Shown here: positions 16,840-25,569 of the stretch, in pieces
Position numbering within the stretch: the first letter of the stretch is position 1
How the letters are laid out: every line of letters starts with the position of its first letter
NCBI GenBank assembly: GCA_900541795.1
Contig: UQLC01000009.1
Coordinates: 34,705-98,704, forward strand
Length of the DNA: 64,000 nucleotides
Direction of reading: 5' to 3'
From: an uncultured Collinsella sp.
GTDB lineage: Bacteria; Actinomycetota; Coriobacteriia; Coriobacteriales; Coriobacteriaceae
Translations under genes and position numbers: made by a program
Notes under the pieces: model-generated
Told to the model about the DNA's origin: nothing
Seen by the model: the letters and a program-made list of their open reading frames with translations, nothing else
Databases searched by the model: none

Positions 16840-17536
16840 CGAAAACAAGGGCATTCACCCCACGGGGGTATCGTCGCGCGTGTGGATTGCGCTGGTCGCT
16901 CTGTGCGTCGCCAATGTCGTAGCGCACCTCATGGTGATGCCGAGCTTGCCTGCGCAGATTCCCACGCACTGGGGCGCGAACGGCGCCGTCGACGGTTGGG
17001 GTCCTAGCTGGATGGCCTCCGCGCTCGGCGTGCTGCCTCTGGCGCTTCTCGCAATGTTCTGCGTGGTGCCGCGCATCGACCCCAAAGGTGAGGCATATCG
17101 AACCTCGGGCAAGTTCTACCAGGGCTTCGTAATCGCCTTCACCTTGTTCATGTGCGCCATAAGCTGGCTGGGAGAGCTTACGGTGTGGGGCGTGGTGCCG
17201 GCGGTCGGTTCGGTTAACGTGCTGATTTCCGGTGTTGTCGGTTTGCTGTTCATCGGCGTAGGCAACTACTTGCCGCGTGTGAAGCAGAACTATACGCTCG
17301 GTATCAAGACGCCTTGGGCGCTTGCCGATCCCGAGAACTGGCGCCGTACGCAGCGTTTTGGCGGCGCCTGCTTTATGGTGCTGGGTATTGGCCTGATTGT
17401 GATGGGCGTGGCAGGCAGCGTGCTTTCGAGTGAAGTCGTCGCCGCGGTGATTGCGGTTCTGGCGTTTGGTTCGGTCGGAGCCGTCTACGTCTACTCGTAT
17501 CTGCTGTGGCGCAAATCGCAGCGAGCCGTTCGCTAA
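16832..17536 (+). CDS. sdpI: SdpI-family membrane protein
   Basis: The 234-aa membrane protein has the SdpI/DUF1648 signature LPAQIPTHWGANGAVDGWG in the first extracytoplasmic loop, and six or so hydrophobic segments. A conserved motif follows in LPRVKQNYTLGIKTPWAL. In Bacillus SdpI gives immunity to the SDP cannibalism toxin and titrates SdpR. No sdpABC toxin genes are present here, so this may be defensive immunity or a sensor of another membrane-active peptide. It is translationally coupled to sdpR. Confidence 0.8.
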   Translation: MNNENKGIHPTGVSSRVWIALVALCVANVVAHLMVMPSLPAQIPTHWGANGAVDGWGPSWMASALGVLPLALLAMFCVVPRIDPKGEAYRTSGKFYQGFVIAFTLFMCAISWLGELTVWGVVPAVGSVNVLISGVVGLLFIGVGNYLPRVKQNYTLGIKTPWALADPENWRRTQRFGGACFMVLGIGLIVMGVAGSVLSSEVVAAVIAVLAFGSVGAVYVYSYLLWRKSQRAVR

Positions 17537-17603
17537 GGTTGCGGAAAACTAGCGTACGCAGTTCATGGTGTGTTCCGGGGGACTTTTCCCAGGTAGTATT
17601 AGG

Positions 17604-17630
17604 GGGGCGTGGGCAACCATGCCCCTTTTT
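17604..17630 (+). terminator. terminator after sdpI
   Basis: GGGGCGTGG (17604-17612) pairs with CCATGCCCC (17617-17625) around GCAA, followed by five T. Confidence 0.75.
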
Positions 17631-17721
17631 CGTTACGTTTCAGAGCTGATTTCCTCATTTCGTTTCCACTAAAGCGAAACAAGAATAGGGAAACAGCAGG
17701 TAGAAAGGATAAAACAGGCAA

Positions 17722-19401
17722 ATGGCGGAGTTTATCTACCAGATGTATCAGGCTCGCAAGGCCCATGGCGACAAGGTAATCCTTGACGACGTGACCCTGA
17801 GCTTCTACCCCGGTGCCAAGATCGGCGTCGTGGGCCCCAACGGTATGGGCAAGTCGACCCTGCTCAAGATCATGGCCGGCATCGAGGAGGTCTCCAACGG
17901 TGATGCCAGGCTCACCCCCGGCTACACCGTGGGTATCCTGCAGCAGGAGCCGCCGCTCGACGACGACAAGACCGTCATCGAGAACGTGCGCATGGCATTT
18001 GGCGACATGATCGCCAAGGTCGATCGCTTCAACAAGATCGGCGAGGAGATGTGCGACCCGGACTGTGACATGGACGCCCTCATGGCCGAGATGGGAAAGC
18101 TCCAGGACGAGATCGACGCCGCCGACGGCTGGGATATCGATTCCAAGCTCGGCCAGGCCATGGACGCCCTGCAGCTGCCCGATTCCGACATGCCGGTCAA
18201 CGTGCTTTCCGGCGGCGAGCGCCGCCGTGTGGCCCTGTGCAAGCTGCTGCTCGAGGCTCCCGACCTGCTGCTGCTCGACGAGCCCACGAACCACCTGGAC
18301 GCCGAGTCGATCCTGTGGCTCGAGCACTTCCTGCACAACTACCAGGGCGCGGTGCTTGCCGTCACGCACGATCGCTACTTCCTGGATAACGTTGCCGAGT
18401 GGATCTGCGAGGTCGACCGCGGCCACCTTTATCCCTACAAGGGCAACTACTCCACGTATCTGGAGACCAAGGCTGCCCGTATCGAGGCGCAGGGCAACCG
18501 CGATGCCAAGCTCGCCAAGCGCATGGAGGCCGAACTCGAGTGGGTACGCAGCTCGCCCAAGGCTCGCCAGGCCAAGAACAAGGCCCGTCTGGCTCGCTAC
18601 GAGGAGATGGAGGCCGAGGCCCGCGCAAGCCAGAAGCTCGACTGGACCGACATTCGCATTCCTGTGGGCCCGCGTTTGGGCAACAAGGTGCTCGAGGCCC
18701 ATCACCTGCACAAAGAGTTCGATGGCCGCGTGCTTATCGACGACCTTTCGTTCACCCTGCCGCGCAACGGCATCGTGGGCGTCATCGGCCCCAACGGCGT
18801 CGGTAAGACCACGCTGTTCAAGACGATTGTGGGTCTGGAGCCGCTGACTTCGGGCGAGCTCGAGGTGGGCGAGACCGTCAAGATCTCCTATGTCGATCAG
18901 AACCGTTCCGGCATCGACCCCGACAAGAACCTGTGGGAGGTCGTCTCGGATGGCCTGGACCACATGATGGTCGGCGAGACCGAGGTTCCGAGCCGCGCTT
19001 ATGTGGCGAGCTTTGGCTTTAAAGGCCAGGACCAGCAGAAGCGCGCCGGCGTACTTTCCGGTGGCGAGCGCAACCGTCTGAACCTGGCGCTTACGCTCAA
19101 GCAGGGCGGCAACCTGCTGCTTCTCGACGAGCCCACGAACGATCTCGACGTCGAGACGCTGTCCTCTCTCGAGGCGGCACTGCTCGAGTTCCCGGGCTGC
19201 TCGGTGGTCATTAGCCACGACCGTATGTTCCTGGACCGCGTCGCCACGCACATCCTGGCGTGGGAGGGCACCGACGAGAACCCGGGCAACTGGTATTGGT
19301 TCGAGGGCAACTTCGAGGCCTATCAGGCCAACCGCATCGAGCGCCTGGGCGAGGACGCAGCCCAACCGCATCGTATCCACCGCAAGCTGACGCGCGATTA
19401 G
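17722..19401 (+). CDS. ettA: ABC-F ATPase EttA, energy-dependent translational throttle
   Basis: The 559-aa protein has two ABC domains and no membrane segments. Walker A motifs are GPNGMGKST and GPNGVGKTT; both ABC signatures are LSGGERRRVAL and LSGGERNRLNL; Walker B segments end LLLDEPTNHLD and LLLDEPTNDLD. The inter-domain linker is the charged helical P-site interaction motif of ABC-F proteins. Length and the start MAEFIYQMYQARK fit EttA, which binds the ribosomal E site and gates the first peptide bond according to ATP level. A bidirectional terminator follows. Confidence 0.9.
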   Translation: MAEFIYQMYQARKAHGDKVILDDVTLSFYPGAKIGVVGPNGMGKSTLLKIMAGIEEVSNGDARLTPGYTVGILQQEPPLDDDKTVIENVRMAFGDMIAKVDRFNKIGEEMCDPDCDMDALMAEMGKLQDEIDAADGWDIDSKLGQAMDALQLPDSDMPVNVLSGGERRRVALCKLLLEAPDLLLLDEPTNHLDAESILWLEHFLHNYQGAVLAVTHDRYFLDNVAEWICEVDRGHLYPYKGNYSTYLETKAARIEAQGNRDAKLAKRMEAELEWVRSSPKARQAKNKARLARYEEMEAEARASQKLDWTDIRIPVGPRLGNKVLEAHHLHKEFDGRVLIDDLSFTLPRNGIVGVIGPNGVGKTTLFKTIVGLEPLTSGELEVGETVKISYVDQNRSGIDPDKNLWEVVSDGLDHMMVGETEVPSRAYVASFGFKGQDQQKRAGVLSGGERNRLNLALTLKQGGNLLLLDEPTNDLDVETLSSLEAALLEFPGCSVVISHDRMFLDRVATHILAWEGTDENPGNWYWFEGNFEAYQANRIERLGEDAAQPHRIHRKLTRD

Positions 19402-19424
19402 TCGAGCTCAGGTGACCTAATGAG

Positions 19425-19461
19425 AAAGGGACGATAACCTTGAGGGTTATCGTCCCTTTTT
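19425..19461. terminator. bidirectional terminator between ettA and the convergent gene
   Basis: A perfect 15-bp stem, 19425-19439 with 19445-19459 (core GGGACGATAACC), has a 5-base loop. T-runs or A-runs flank it on both sides. Confidence 0.85.
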
Positions 19462-19462
19462 G

Positions 19463-20809
19463 TTACTTGGTGGAAGGCTCGACTTTGTCGATAGCCCAGG
19501 TGGCTCCGAGGCCGCCGGTGGTGTTGCGGCGGATGCGCACGGTGACTTCGTGGCGCTCGCCGGCCTGCGTGTAGTGCAGGGGGAAGCTTGCGCGGTTTCG
19601 CGCGGCCTCGATGGTACCGCGCTCGCGGGCGATCCAGTAGTACTCGCCGACGATGCCGAGCGTGTCGGCGCCGTAGGGGAGATAGGTCGACAACTGGTGC
19701 AGAAGCGGGCCGGGGCAGAAGACCTCGGTTGCGAAATCGATAGGGAAGTCCTCGGGGATGGTCGGCGCTGCGGGCGCGGGGGTTGGGGCCGCAGCGGGTA
19801 CCGAAGCCGGTGCCGGTGCGGGAATTCGGTCGCAAGCAGAGGCGGGCACGGATTCGATGACGGGTGCGGGCTCCGGCGTCGCTTCCGGCTTGATCGTGGA
19901 ATCTGCGGGCTCCAGCGTCGTCTTCGGCTTGGTTGTGGAATCTGCGGGCTTCACGGTGACGGGCGCGTCTGCAACTGCGGTTTCAACCTCAACCTGCGTC
20001 GCGTTCTCGTTCTCGACGCTCGACTTTGCCTCGATGGGCGTGGATGCCATGGTGGTGATGCCGGCGTTTGCGTTCTCGGGGTCATAGACGACCGTGAGTG
20101 AGATGGCAGGCTGCGGTGCCTCGGGCTCCGATGCCGCCTCGGCAGCGTCCTGTTCTGCGGGCTCTTCGGGCTGATCGTCCTCGGCCTCGTCGCCAAAGAC
20201 ATCGCTGTTTTGGAGCGCAGGCGCCTCAGGTTGGCTAGCGGCTTCTTCGGGTGTCGACTTGGGAGCCTCGTTGAGCTCCGTAGTGGCTTCCTGCTCGGAT
20301 ATGACTTTGGGATCGGTCGTGGCGGCGATTTCGGTTTCGGCTTCTGCCGTTACCTCAATAGCGACTTCGATCTCTGCCTCGGGCTCGGGCTCCGGAGCGA
20401 CTTCGGCCACGGGCTCGGGCTCGGGACGCTTAACGTGCTTAGGGCGCACGGCCTTGAGGTCCTTCTCGCCGCGCTTTTTCTTTTTGTAGGACTGCTTGGC
20501 TCCCTTGGCTGCCTTGGGCTTATCCTCGCCCTTGGCAAGGGCGGTATCCCAGGCATCGTTGGCGATGACGGTGGCATACAGGCGACCGCCCTTAAAGACG
20601 GTCAGCTTAATGCAGTCGTCGAGCTCCTCGAGCAACTCGCGCGTGGACTCAAAGCCCAGGTCATAAGCGGCCATGTCACCAGTGGCGAGTGCCTCCTCGA
20701 CCTGCGTCATAAACGTTTGCTTGCCGCACCCAATCGCATCGCGCAGCAGGCGATACAGATAGATGTGGTTGCCCAGCGATAGCGTGGGCCTAACTATTGT
20801 CTTGCTCAT
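19463..20809 (-). CDS. hypothetical protein with N-terminal globular domain and acidic/proline linker
   Basis: The 448-aa protein has three parts. Residues 1-95 form a globular domain (LGNHIYLYRLLRDAIGCG, then FESTRELLEELDDCI and FKGGRLYATVI), vaguely like an OST-HTH/LOTUS fold. A basic patch KQSYKKKKRG follows. Then comes a 240-residue Glu/Pro/Ala/Thr-rich disordered region with an imperfect ADSTTKP / ADSTIKP repeat. The last 90 residues are globular (YYWIARERGTIEAARNR). The start at 20809 follows GAGGAG. I cannot name a function; nucleic-acid binding is only a guess from the N-terminal domain and basic patch. Confidence 0.7.
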   Translation of the reverse strand: MSKTIVRPTLSLGNHIYLYRLLRDAIGCGKQTFMTQVEEALATGDMAAYDLGFESTRELLEELDDCIKLTVFKGGRLYATVIANDAWDTALAKGEDKPKAAKGAKQSYKKKKRGEKDLKAVRPKHVKRPEPEPVAEVAPEPEPEAEIEVAIEVTAEAETEIAATTDPKVISEQEATTELNEAPKSTPEEAASQPEAPALQNSDVFGDEAEDDQPEEPAEQDAAEAASEPEAPQPAISLTVVYDPENANAGITTMASTPIEAKSSVENENATQVEVETAVADAPVTVKPADSTTKPKTTLEPADSTIKPEATPEPAPVIESVPASACDRIPAPAPASVPAAAPTPAPAAPTIPEDFPIDFATEVFCPGPLLHQLSTYLPYGADTLGIVGEYYWIARERGTIEAARNRASFPLHYTQAGERHEVTVRIRRNTTGGLGATWAIDKVEPSTK

Positions 20810-20821
20810 GGCAAATCTCCT

Positions 20822-20837
20822 CTTTACACATGTAAAG
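20822..20837. promoter_or_regulatory. palindrome upstream of the low-complexity protein gene
   Basis: CTTTACA (20822-20828) and TGTAAAG (20831-20837) are perfect arms separated by CA, 13 bases before the start codon and touching the ribosome binding site. It could be an operator or a small RNA hairpin over the SD region. Confidence 0.4.
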
Positions 20838-20881
20838 CATCTTACCATCGCATGGCGTTCGCCATGGCGGCGCCCAAGGCA

Positions 20882-20915
20882 AACGGGCGCGAACCGCTTT
20901 CGATTCGCGCCCGTT
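20882..20915. terminator. hairpin after the Ser-rich membrane protein gene
   Basis: AACGGGCGCGAA (20882-20893) and TTCGCGCCCGTT (20904-20915) are perfect 12-bp arms, 35 bases beyond the stop of the minus-strand gene. Confidence 0.65.
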
Positions 20916-20949
20916 GTACAGGTCGGTTATCTATGAGAGGCAAACGTGC

Positions 20950-21903
20950 TTAGTTGCCCGATGCCGTGCCTTGGCTCGAGTTGTCAGATGCCGTGCCGGA
21001 AGCGGTTCCGCTCGAGCTGTTGGTGTTGTTACTGTCTGCCGTGCCCGTTCCCGACGTGGTGTCGCTCGTCTGGCCTCCCGTGTTCGGCTGTGAACCGTCA
21101 GTCGTTTGGCTTGAGTCGGTCGTGCCGGACGGCGCGCCACTGTTGGCCGTAGAGGAATTGGCACCCTGCGATTGATTTTGGGTGTTCGATGACGAGTCGG
21201 CAGAGGTAGAACTGTCTTGCGTGCCGTCCGTCTGTGCCTGCTGGTCTTGCGAATGGGTGTTGCCATTTGCGTCACTCTCCGTCGTGCGCGACGACAGAAT
21301 TGGCTCGGGGCGCTCGCCCAGACCCTCGCCGGCGGTGGTGATAAGGATGGCGCCGGCGCAGGCGATGACCGCGACGATGGCGATGGCGATCGAGAAGACG
21401 ATGACCTTCTTTTGCGTCTGGCTGCGCTCTGCCGCCGCCTTGGCGCGCAAGCTGTCGGGAGCGACGCGCGCCGTGGTCGCGCGCCCCGCAATCTGGCGCA
21501 TCTCCTGCGTAGTCGCGGCGCCGCCCAGGTGCTCCTCGGCATTAAATTCAACGGGCTCATAGGCGCCGGCGGGGTAGTCGACGGCGGCGTGCGTACCTTT
21601 GAGGGCTTCGGCGCTGGCAGAGATAAAGTGGCGGTAGACCTGCGAGGACACAACGGTGATAACCGAGCTCACGGCGGCACCAATTACTGAACCAGCGATA
21701 CCAATCTTGGAGGCAAGCGCGACGCTCGTGGCGGCAGCTGCGGCGCCGGCGATGATCTGGGGAATGGAAATGTCGTCGAACAGGCCCTTTTTGGGCGCGA
21801 TGGCCATGGTCTGTCCGATGGAATGGTTCTCGTGCACGCCGTTGTTGAGCGATGCCGGCGTCATGACGCGCGTGCGCGGCGCGTCGGTGTACTTGGTTGT
21901 CAT
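20950..21903 (-). CDS. hypothetical membrane protein with Ser/Thr/Asn-rich tail
   Basis: The 317-aa protein starts at 21903 after GGGAGGA. A Gly/Ala-rich hydrophobic stretch lies at about residues 48-80 (IIAGAAAAATSVALASKIG). A classic membrane helix follows at about 165-187 (VIVFSIAIAIVAVIACAG). The last 120 residues are almost only Ser, Thr, Asn, Gln, Gly and Asp, as in a surface stalk or a glycosylatable region. There is no sorting signal at the end. The tail is probably outside the cell. I do not recognise the family. Confidence 0.65.
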   Translation of the reverse strand: MTTKYTDAPRTRVMTPASLNNGVHENHSIGQTMAIAPKKGLFDDISIPQIIAGAAAAATSVALASKIGIAGSVIGAAVSSVITVVSSQVYRHFISASAEALKGTHAAVDYPAGAYEPVEFNAEEHLGGAATTQEMRQIAGRATTARVAPDSLRAKAAAERSQTQKKVIVFSIAIAIVAVIACAGAILITTAGEGLGERPEPILSSRTTESDANGNTHSQDQQAQTDGTQDSSTSADSSSNTQNQSQGANSSTANSGAPSGTTDSSQTTDGSQPNTGGQTSDTTSGTGTADSNNTNSSSGTASGTASDNSSQGTASGN

Positions 21904-22106
21904 ACGGGGTCCTCCCGGTGTAAATCTGCTTCGTTTCGTGTAGCCCTCAGGGTACCCACCAGATGTGAATCGTGCGTGACGTTTAACAGATACCATCAAC
22001 TCATCAATAGCTCACCAAGTTGGTGGGATGCGGTTACACCCGGCGGTTGAACTACAATAGGGCTTGCTAATTGTTGTGAATGGCGTCTACGCACGGGAGC
22101 ATTCTT

Positions 22107-24086
22107 ATGAATCTTCACCTTTCTCAGTCTGATGGCTTTTTGCGTGTGGCGGCGGCGTCGCCGCAGATTCGCGTGGTCGATGTCGAGGGCAATGCCGAGG
22201 TTGCGTTAGCGGCTGTTCGCGCGGCTGTTGAGCGCGGCGTTCGCGCGCTGGTGCTGCCCGAGCTTAATCTGACTGGCTATACCGCGGCCGATCTGTTCCA
22301 TAACCGCACGCTGCTGCATGCCTGCGAGGCTGCTTTGGTGCATATCCTCGATGAGACTCGTGAGCTTCCGATTGTCTTTACCATCGGTCTTCCCGTTGCA
22401 GTTGCCGAGAATATCTACAACTGCGCCGCCGTGTGCTGCGCGGGCGAGCTTTTGGGCCTCACGGCCAAGAAGTATCTGCCCAACTATGGCGAGTTCTACG
22501 AGCGCCGCTGGTTTGCTCCGGCGCCCGCAGATCCCGTGTGGGTCGAGTTTGCCGGTCAGGGTCCGGTTCCGCTGGGTTCGGAGCTTGTCTACCGCTGCTG
22601 TGACGAGGGTGCCGAGGATATGGTGCTGGGCGTTGAGGTCTGCGAGGACCTGTGGGTGCCGGCGCCCCCTTCGACCGAGATGGCGCTTGCCGGTGCGACG
22701 GTGATCCTCAACCCGTCGGCCTCGGACGAGATTATCGGCAAGGCAGATTACCGACGCAGCCTCATATCCAACCAGAGCGCGCGCCTGTACTGTGCCTATG
22801 CCTATGCAGATGCGAGCGAGGGCGAGTCCACGACCGACATGGTCTTTGCGGGCGAGAACCTCGTCTACGAAAACGGATCTAAGCTCGCCGCCACGAAGCT
22901 TCTTACCTGCGATATGGCGGTGGCCGATGTCGATCTTGACCGTCTGGTTGCCGAGCGCCGCCGCTCGACGACGTGGACGCGCGCGGACGATGCGCCGGAG
23001 GCCACGACCGTTGAATTTTCGTTTGAGGGCGTGCTGACGGACGAACCTGTCCTGCGCGATGCACTCGGCATCGACCGTGTCTTCCCCCGTGCGCCCTTTG
23101 TGCCGGCCGACCATGGTGACCTGGCCGAGCGTTGCGAGACCATCCTCGACCTGCAGACCGCCGGTCTCAAGACCCGCCTTGCCCACACGGGCACCAAGGC
23201 TGCGGTCATCGGCCTTTCGGGTGGCTTGGACTCCACGCTGGCACTGCTTGTGACCGTGCGCGCCTTCGATGCACTGGGGCTGCCGCGCACCGGTATCACG
23301 GCCGTGTCCATGCCCGGCTTTGGCACCACGCACCGCACCAAGTCCAATGCCGAGTCGCTTGCCCGCGACCTGGGTGTGAGCTTCCGCGAGGTTTCGATCC
23401 ACGCGGCTGTGGAGCAGCACTTTAAGGACATTGAGCACGACCCGGCAGTTCAGGACGTGACCTACGAGAACAGCCAGGCCCGCGAGCGCACGCAGATTTT
23501 GATGGACTTGGCCAACCAGGCTGGCGGTTTTGTCATCGGCACGGGCGACCTGTCGGAGCTGGCGCTCGGCTGGGCTACCTATAACGGCGACCACATGAGC
23601 ATGTACGCCGTCAACGCGAGCGTGCCCAAGACGCTCGTGCGTCACTTGGTGCGCTATGCTGCCGATGTCTTTGGCGGGCGTATTGCCGAGGTCTTGCTCG
23701 ACATCCTCGATACGCCGGTGTCCCCCGAGCTTCTGCCGCCCACGGGCGATGGCGAGATTGCACAGAAGACCGAGGATTTGGTGGGCCCGTACGAGCTGCA
23801 CGATTACTTCCTCTATTACCTGCTGCGTTTTGGCTTTGAGCCGGGCAAGATCTACCGCATGGCGCTCAAGAGCTTCGAGGGCGTCTACGACGCCAAGACC
23901 GTCCACACGTGGTTGCGTACGTTCTATCGTCGCTTCTTTGCCCAGCAGTTTAAGCGCAGCTGCCTGCCCGATGGTCCCAAGGTGGGCTCAGTGACGCTCA
24001 GCCCGCGCGGCGATTGGCGTATGCCAAGTGACGCCAGCTCACGTTTGTGGCTTGCGCAGATCGACGCGCTCAATGCAATTGACTAA
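22107..24086 (+). CDS. nadE: glutamine-dependent NAD+ synthase
   Basis: The 659-aa two-domain enzyme makes NAD+ from deamido-NAD+, ATP and glutamine. The nitrilase-type glutaminase domain shows Glu52 in LVLPELNLTG, Lys121/122 in TAKKYLPNYGEF and Cys179 in EVCEDLW, the E-K-C triad. The synthetase domain begins near residue 365 with the PP-loop GLSGGLDSTLALL and includes GTGDLSELALGWATYNGDH. The length matches the actinobacterial long form. I start at 22107, where GGGAG is six bases upstream. A terminator follows at 24155. Confidence 0.93.
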   Translation: MNLHLSQSDGFLRVAAASPQIRVVDVEGNAEVALAAVRAAVERGVRALVLPELNLTGYTAADLFHNRTLLHACEAALVHILDETRELPIVFTIGLPVAVAENIYNCAAVCCAGELLGLTAKKYLPNYGEFYERRWFAPAPADPVWVEFAGQGPVPLGSELVYRCCDEGAEDMVLGVEVCEDLWVPAPPSTEMALAGATVILNPSASDEIIGKADYRRSLISNQSARLYCAYAYADASEGESTTDMVFAGENLVYENGSKLAATKLLTCDMAVADVDLDRLVAERRRSTTWTRADDAPEATTVEFSFEGVLTDEPVLRDALGIDRVFPRAPFVPADHGDLAERCETILDLQTAGLKTRLAHTGTKAAVIGLSGGLDSTLALLVTVRAFDALGLPRTGITAVSMPGFGTTHRTKSNAESLARDLGVSFREVSIHAAVEQHFKDIEHDPAVQDVTYENSQARERTQILMDLANQAGGFVIGTGDLSELALGWATYNGDHMSMYAVNASVPKTLVRHLVRYAADVFGGRIAEVLLDILDTPVSPELLPPTGDGEIAQKTEDLVGPYELHDYFLYYLLRFGFEPGKIYRMALKSFEGVYDAKTVHTWLRTFYRRFFAQQFKRSCLPDGPKVGSVTLSPRGDWRMPSDASSRLWLAQIDALNAID

Positions 24087-24154
24087 GGTTGGCCAAATTG
24101 AACCAATACGGGGGTTGTAAGCGTTACACTTTTAAAATCTGATGGCCCGTATCG

Positions 24155-24186
24155 CGCGGCGCTCTTGTCGGAGCGCCGCGTTTTTT
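24155..24186 (+). terminator. terminator between nadE and the aminotransferase
   Basis: CGCGGCGCTC (24155-24164) pairs perfectly with GAGCGCCGCG (24171-24180), followed by six T. It is 18 bases before the next start codon, so the aminotransferase is either read through or has a promoter close to its start. Confidence 0.85.
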
Positions 24187-24204
24187 ATATCGAAAGGTGG
24201 CACC

Positions 24205-25368
24205 ATGCAGGCATCGCAGCGTCTCGACCGCTTTGGCGCGGAGGTCTTCGCCTCGCTCAACAACAAGCTTCTCGCGCTGAAGGCTCAGGGCAAGACCATT
24301 TACAACATGAGCGTGGGCACGCCCGACTTTAAGCCGTACGACCATGTGGTCGAGGCGCTCACGCAAGCAGCCCAAGATCCCGAGATGTGGAAGTATGCCC
24401 TGCGCGACCTGCCCGAGCTCAAGCAAGCCGTGTGCGATTACTATGAGCGTCGCTTTGGCGTTTCGGGCATTACGCCGTCCATGGTGCAGTCGTGCAACGG
24501 CACGCAGGAGGGCGTGGGCCATTTGGGCCTGGCCCTGCTCGATCCGGGTGACACCATTTTGGTTCCCGATCCGTGCTACCCGGTCTTTGAGGCGGGTGCC
24601 AAGATCGCCGATGCCAAACTCGAGTACTATCCGTTGGTTGCCGAGCACAATTACCTGCCCTATGTGGCGGGCATCGATCCCGAGGTTGCCGATCGTGCCA
24701 AGTATATGATCGTGTCGCTGCCCGCGAACCCGGTGGGCTCGGTGGGCACGCCCGAGATCTACGAGGAGATCATCGCTTTTGCACGCGAGCACGACCTGCT
24801 CATCGTTCACGACAACGCATACTCCGACATCGTGTTTGACGGCGAGCCCGGCGGCAGCTTCTTGCAGTATCCCGGTGCGCTCGAGGTGGGCGTCGAGTTC
24901 TTCTCGCTTTCCAAGTCGTTTAACGTCACCGGTGCCCGTATCGGCTTTTTGGTCGGCCGAGAGGACGTGGTCTCTGCCTTTGCCAAGCTGCGCAGCCAGA
25001 TTGACTTTGGCATGTTCTTCCCGATCCAGAAGGCCGCCATCGCCTGCCTGAAAGGTCCGCGCGATGAAGTCGAGGCGCAGCGTCTGAAGTACCAGGAGCG
25101 CCGCGATGCCCTGTGCGACGGTCTTGAGGGCTTGGGCTGGGAGCGACCCAACGCGCATGGCTCTATGTTTGTGTGGGCCAAGCTTCCCGGTGGCCGCACC
25201 GATTCCATGGCGTTTTGCGAGGAACTCATGGAGAAGGCCGGCGTTGTGGTGACGCCGGGCGCGAGCTTTGGTCCTTCGGGCGAGGGGCACGTGCGCATGG
25301 CACTGGTCTTGCCGCCCGACCAGATCGCTTTGGCTGTCGAGGCCATTCGCGAGGCGGGCCTGTATTAG
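24205..25368 (+). CDS. class I/II PLP aminotransferase
   Basis: The 387-aa fold-type I aminotransferase has the PLP lysine in FSLSKSFNVTGARIGF, the NPVG motif in LPANPVGSVG, and the Asp/Tyr site in IVHDNAYSDIVFDG. It resembles LL-diaminopimelate/aspartate-type aminotransferases (YNMSVGTPDF at the N-terminus). The DapH-type lysine pathway elsewhere in this window needs an N-acetyl-LL-2,6-diaminopimelate aminotransferase, and this gene is a candidate (inference). AAAGGTGG precedes the ATG at 24205. Confidence 0.85.
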   Translation: MQASQRLDRFGAEVFASLNNKLLALKAQGKTIYNMSVGTPDFKPYDHVVEALTQAAQDPEMWKYALRDLPELKQAVCDYYERRFGVSGITPSMVQSCNGTQEGVGHLGLALLDPGDTILVPDPCYPVFEAGAKIADAKLEYYPLVAEHNYLPYVAGIDPEVADRAKYMIVSLPANPVGSVGTPEIYEEIIAFAREHDLLIVHDNAYSDIVFDGEPGGSFLQYPGALEVGVEFFSLSKSFNVTGARIGFLVGREDVVSAFAKLRSQIDFGMFFPIQKAAIACLKGPRDEVEAQRLKYQERRDALCDGLEGLGWERPNAHGSMFVWAKLPGGRTDSMAFCEELMEKAGVVVTPGASFGPSGEGHVRMALVLPPDQIALAVEAIREAGLY

Positions 25369-25511
25369 AAAGCTATTTCGCCTCGTCAATATATCGAAAC
25401 CGATTTCGTGCAGTTATTTTACGAATCCTGCAAACAATTTCGGTAAACGGTCGATTTTTGGCTGCGAATAGGAGCATAATCAAAGTCCCGATTGGATGTA
25501 TTGGGATTACG

Positions 25512-25548
25512 ACAAGCCGCTCGGGTCGTTCCCGGGCGGCTTGTTTGT
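25512..25548 (+). terminator. terminator-like hairpin in the ldh leader
   Basis: Arms 25512-25525 and 25531-25544 pair over 14 bp with one wobble (ACAAGCCGCTCGGG / CCCGGGCGGCTTGT) around TCGTT, followed by TTGT. It ends 25 bases before the ldh start, too near for a promoter in between, so it may act as a leader attenuator rather than only ending the aminotransferase transcript. Confidence 0.6.
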
Positions 25549-25569
25549 GGAGTGAGATGGGAGTTTCTA

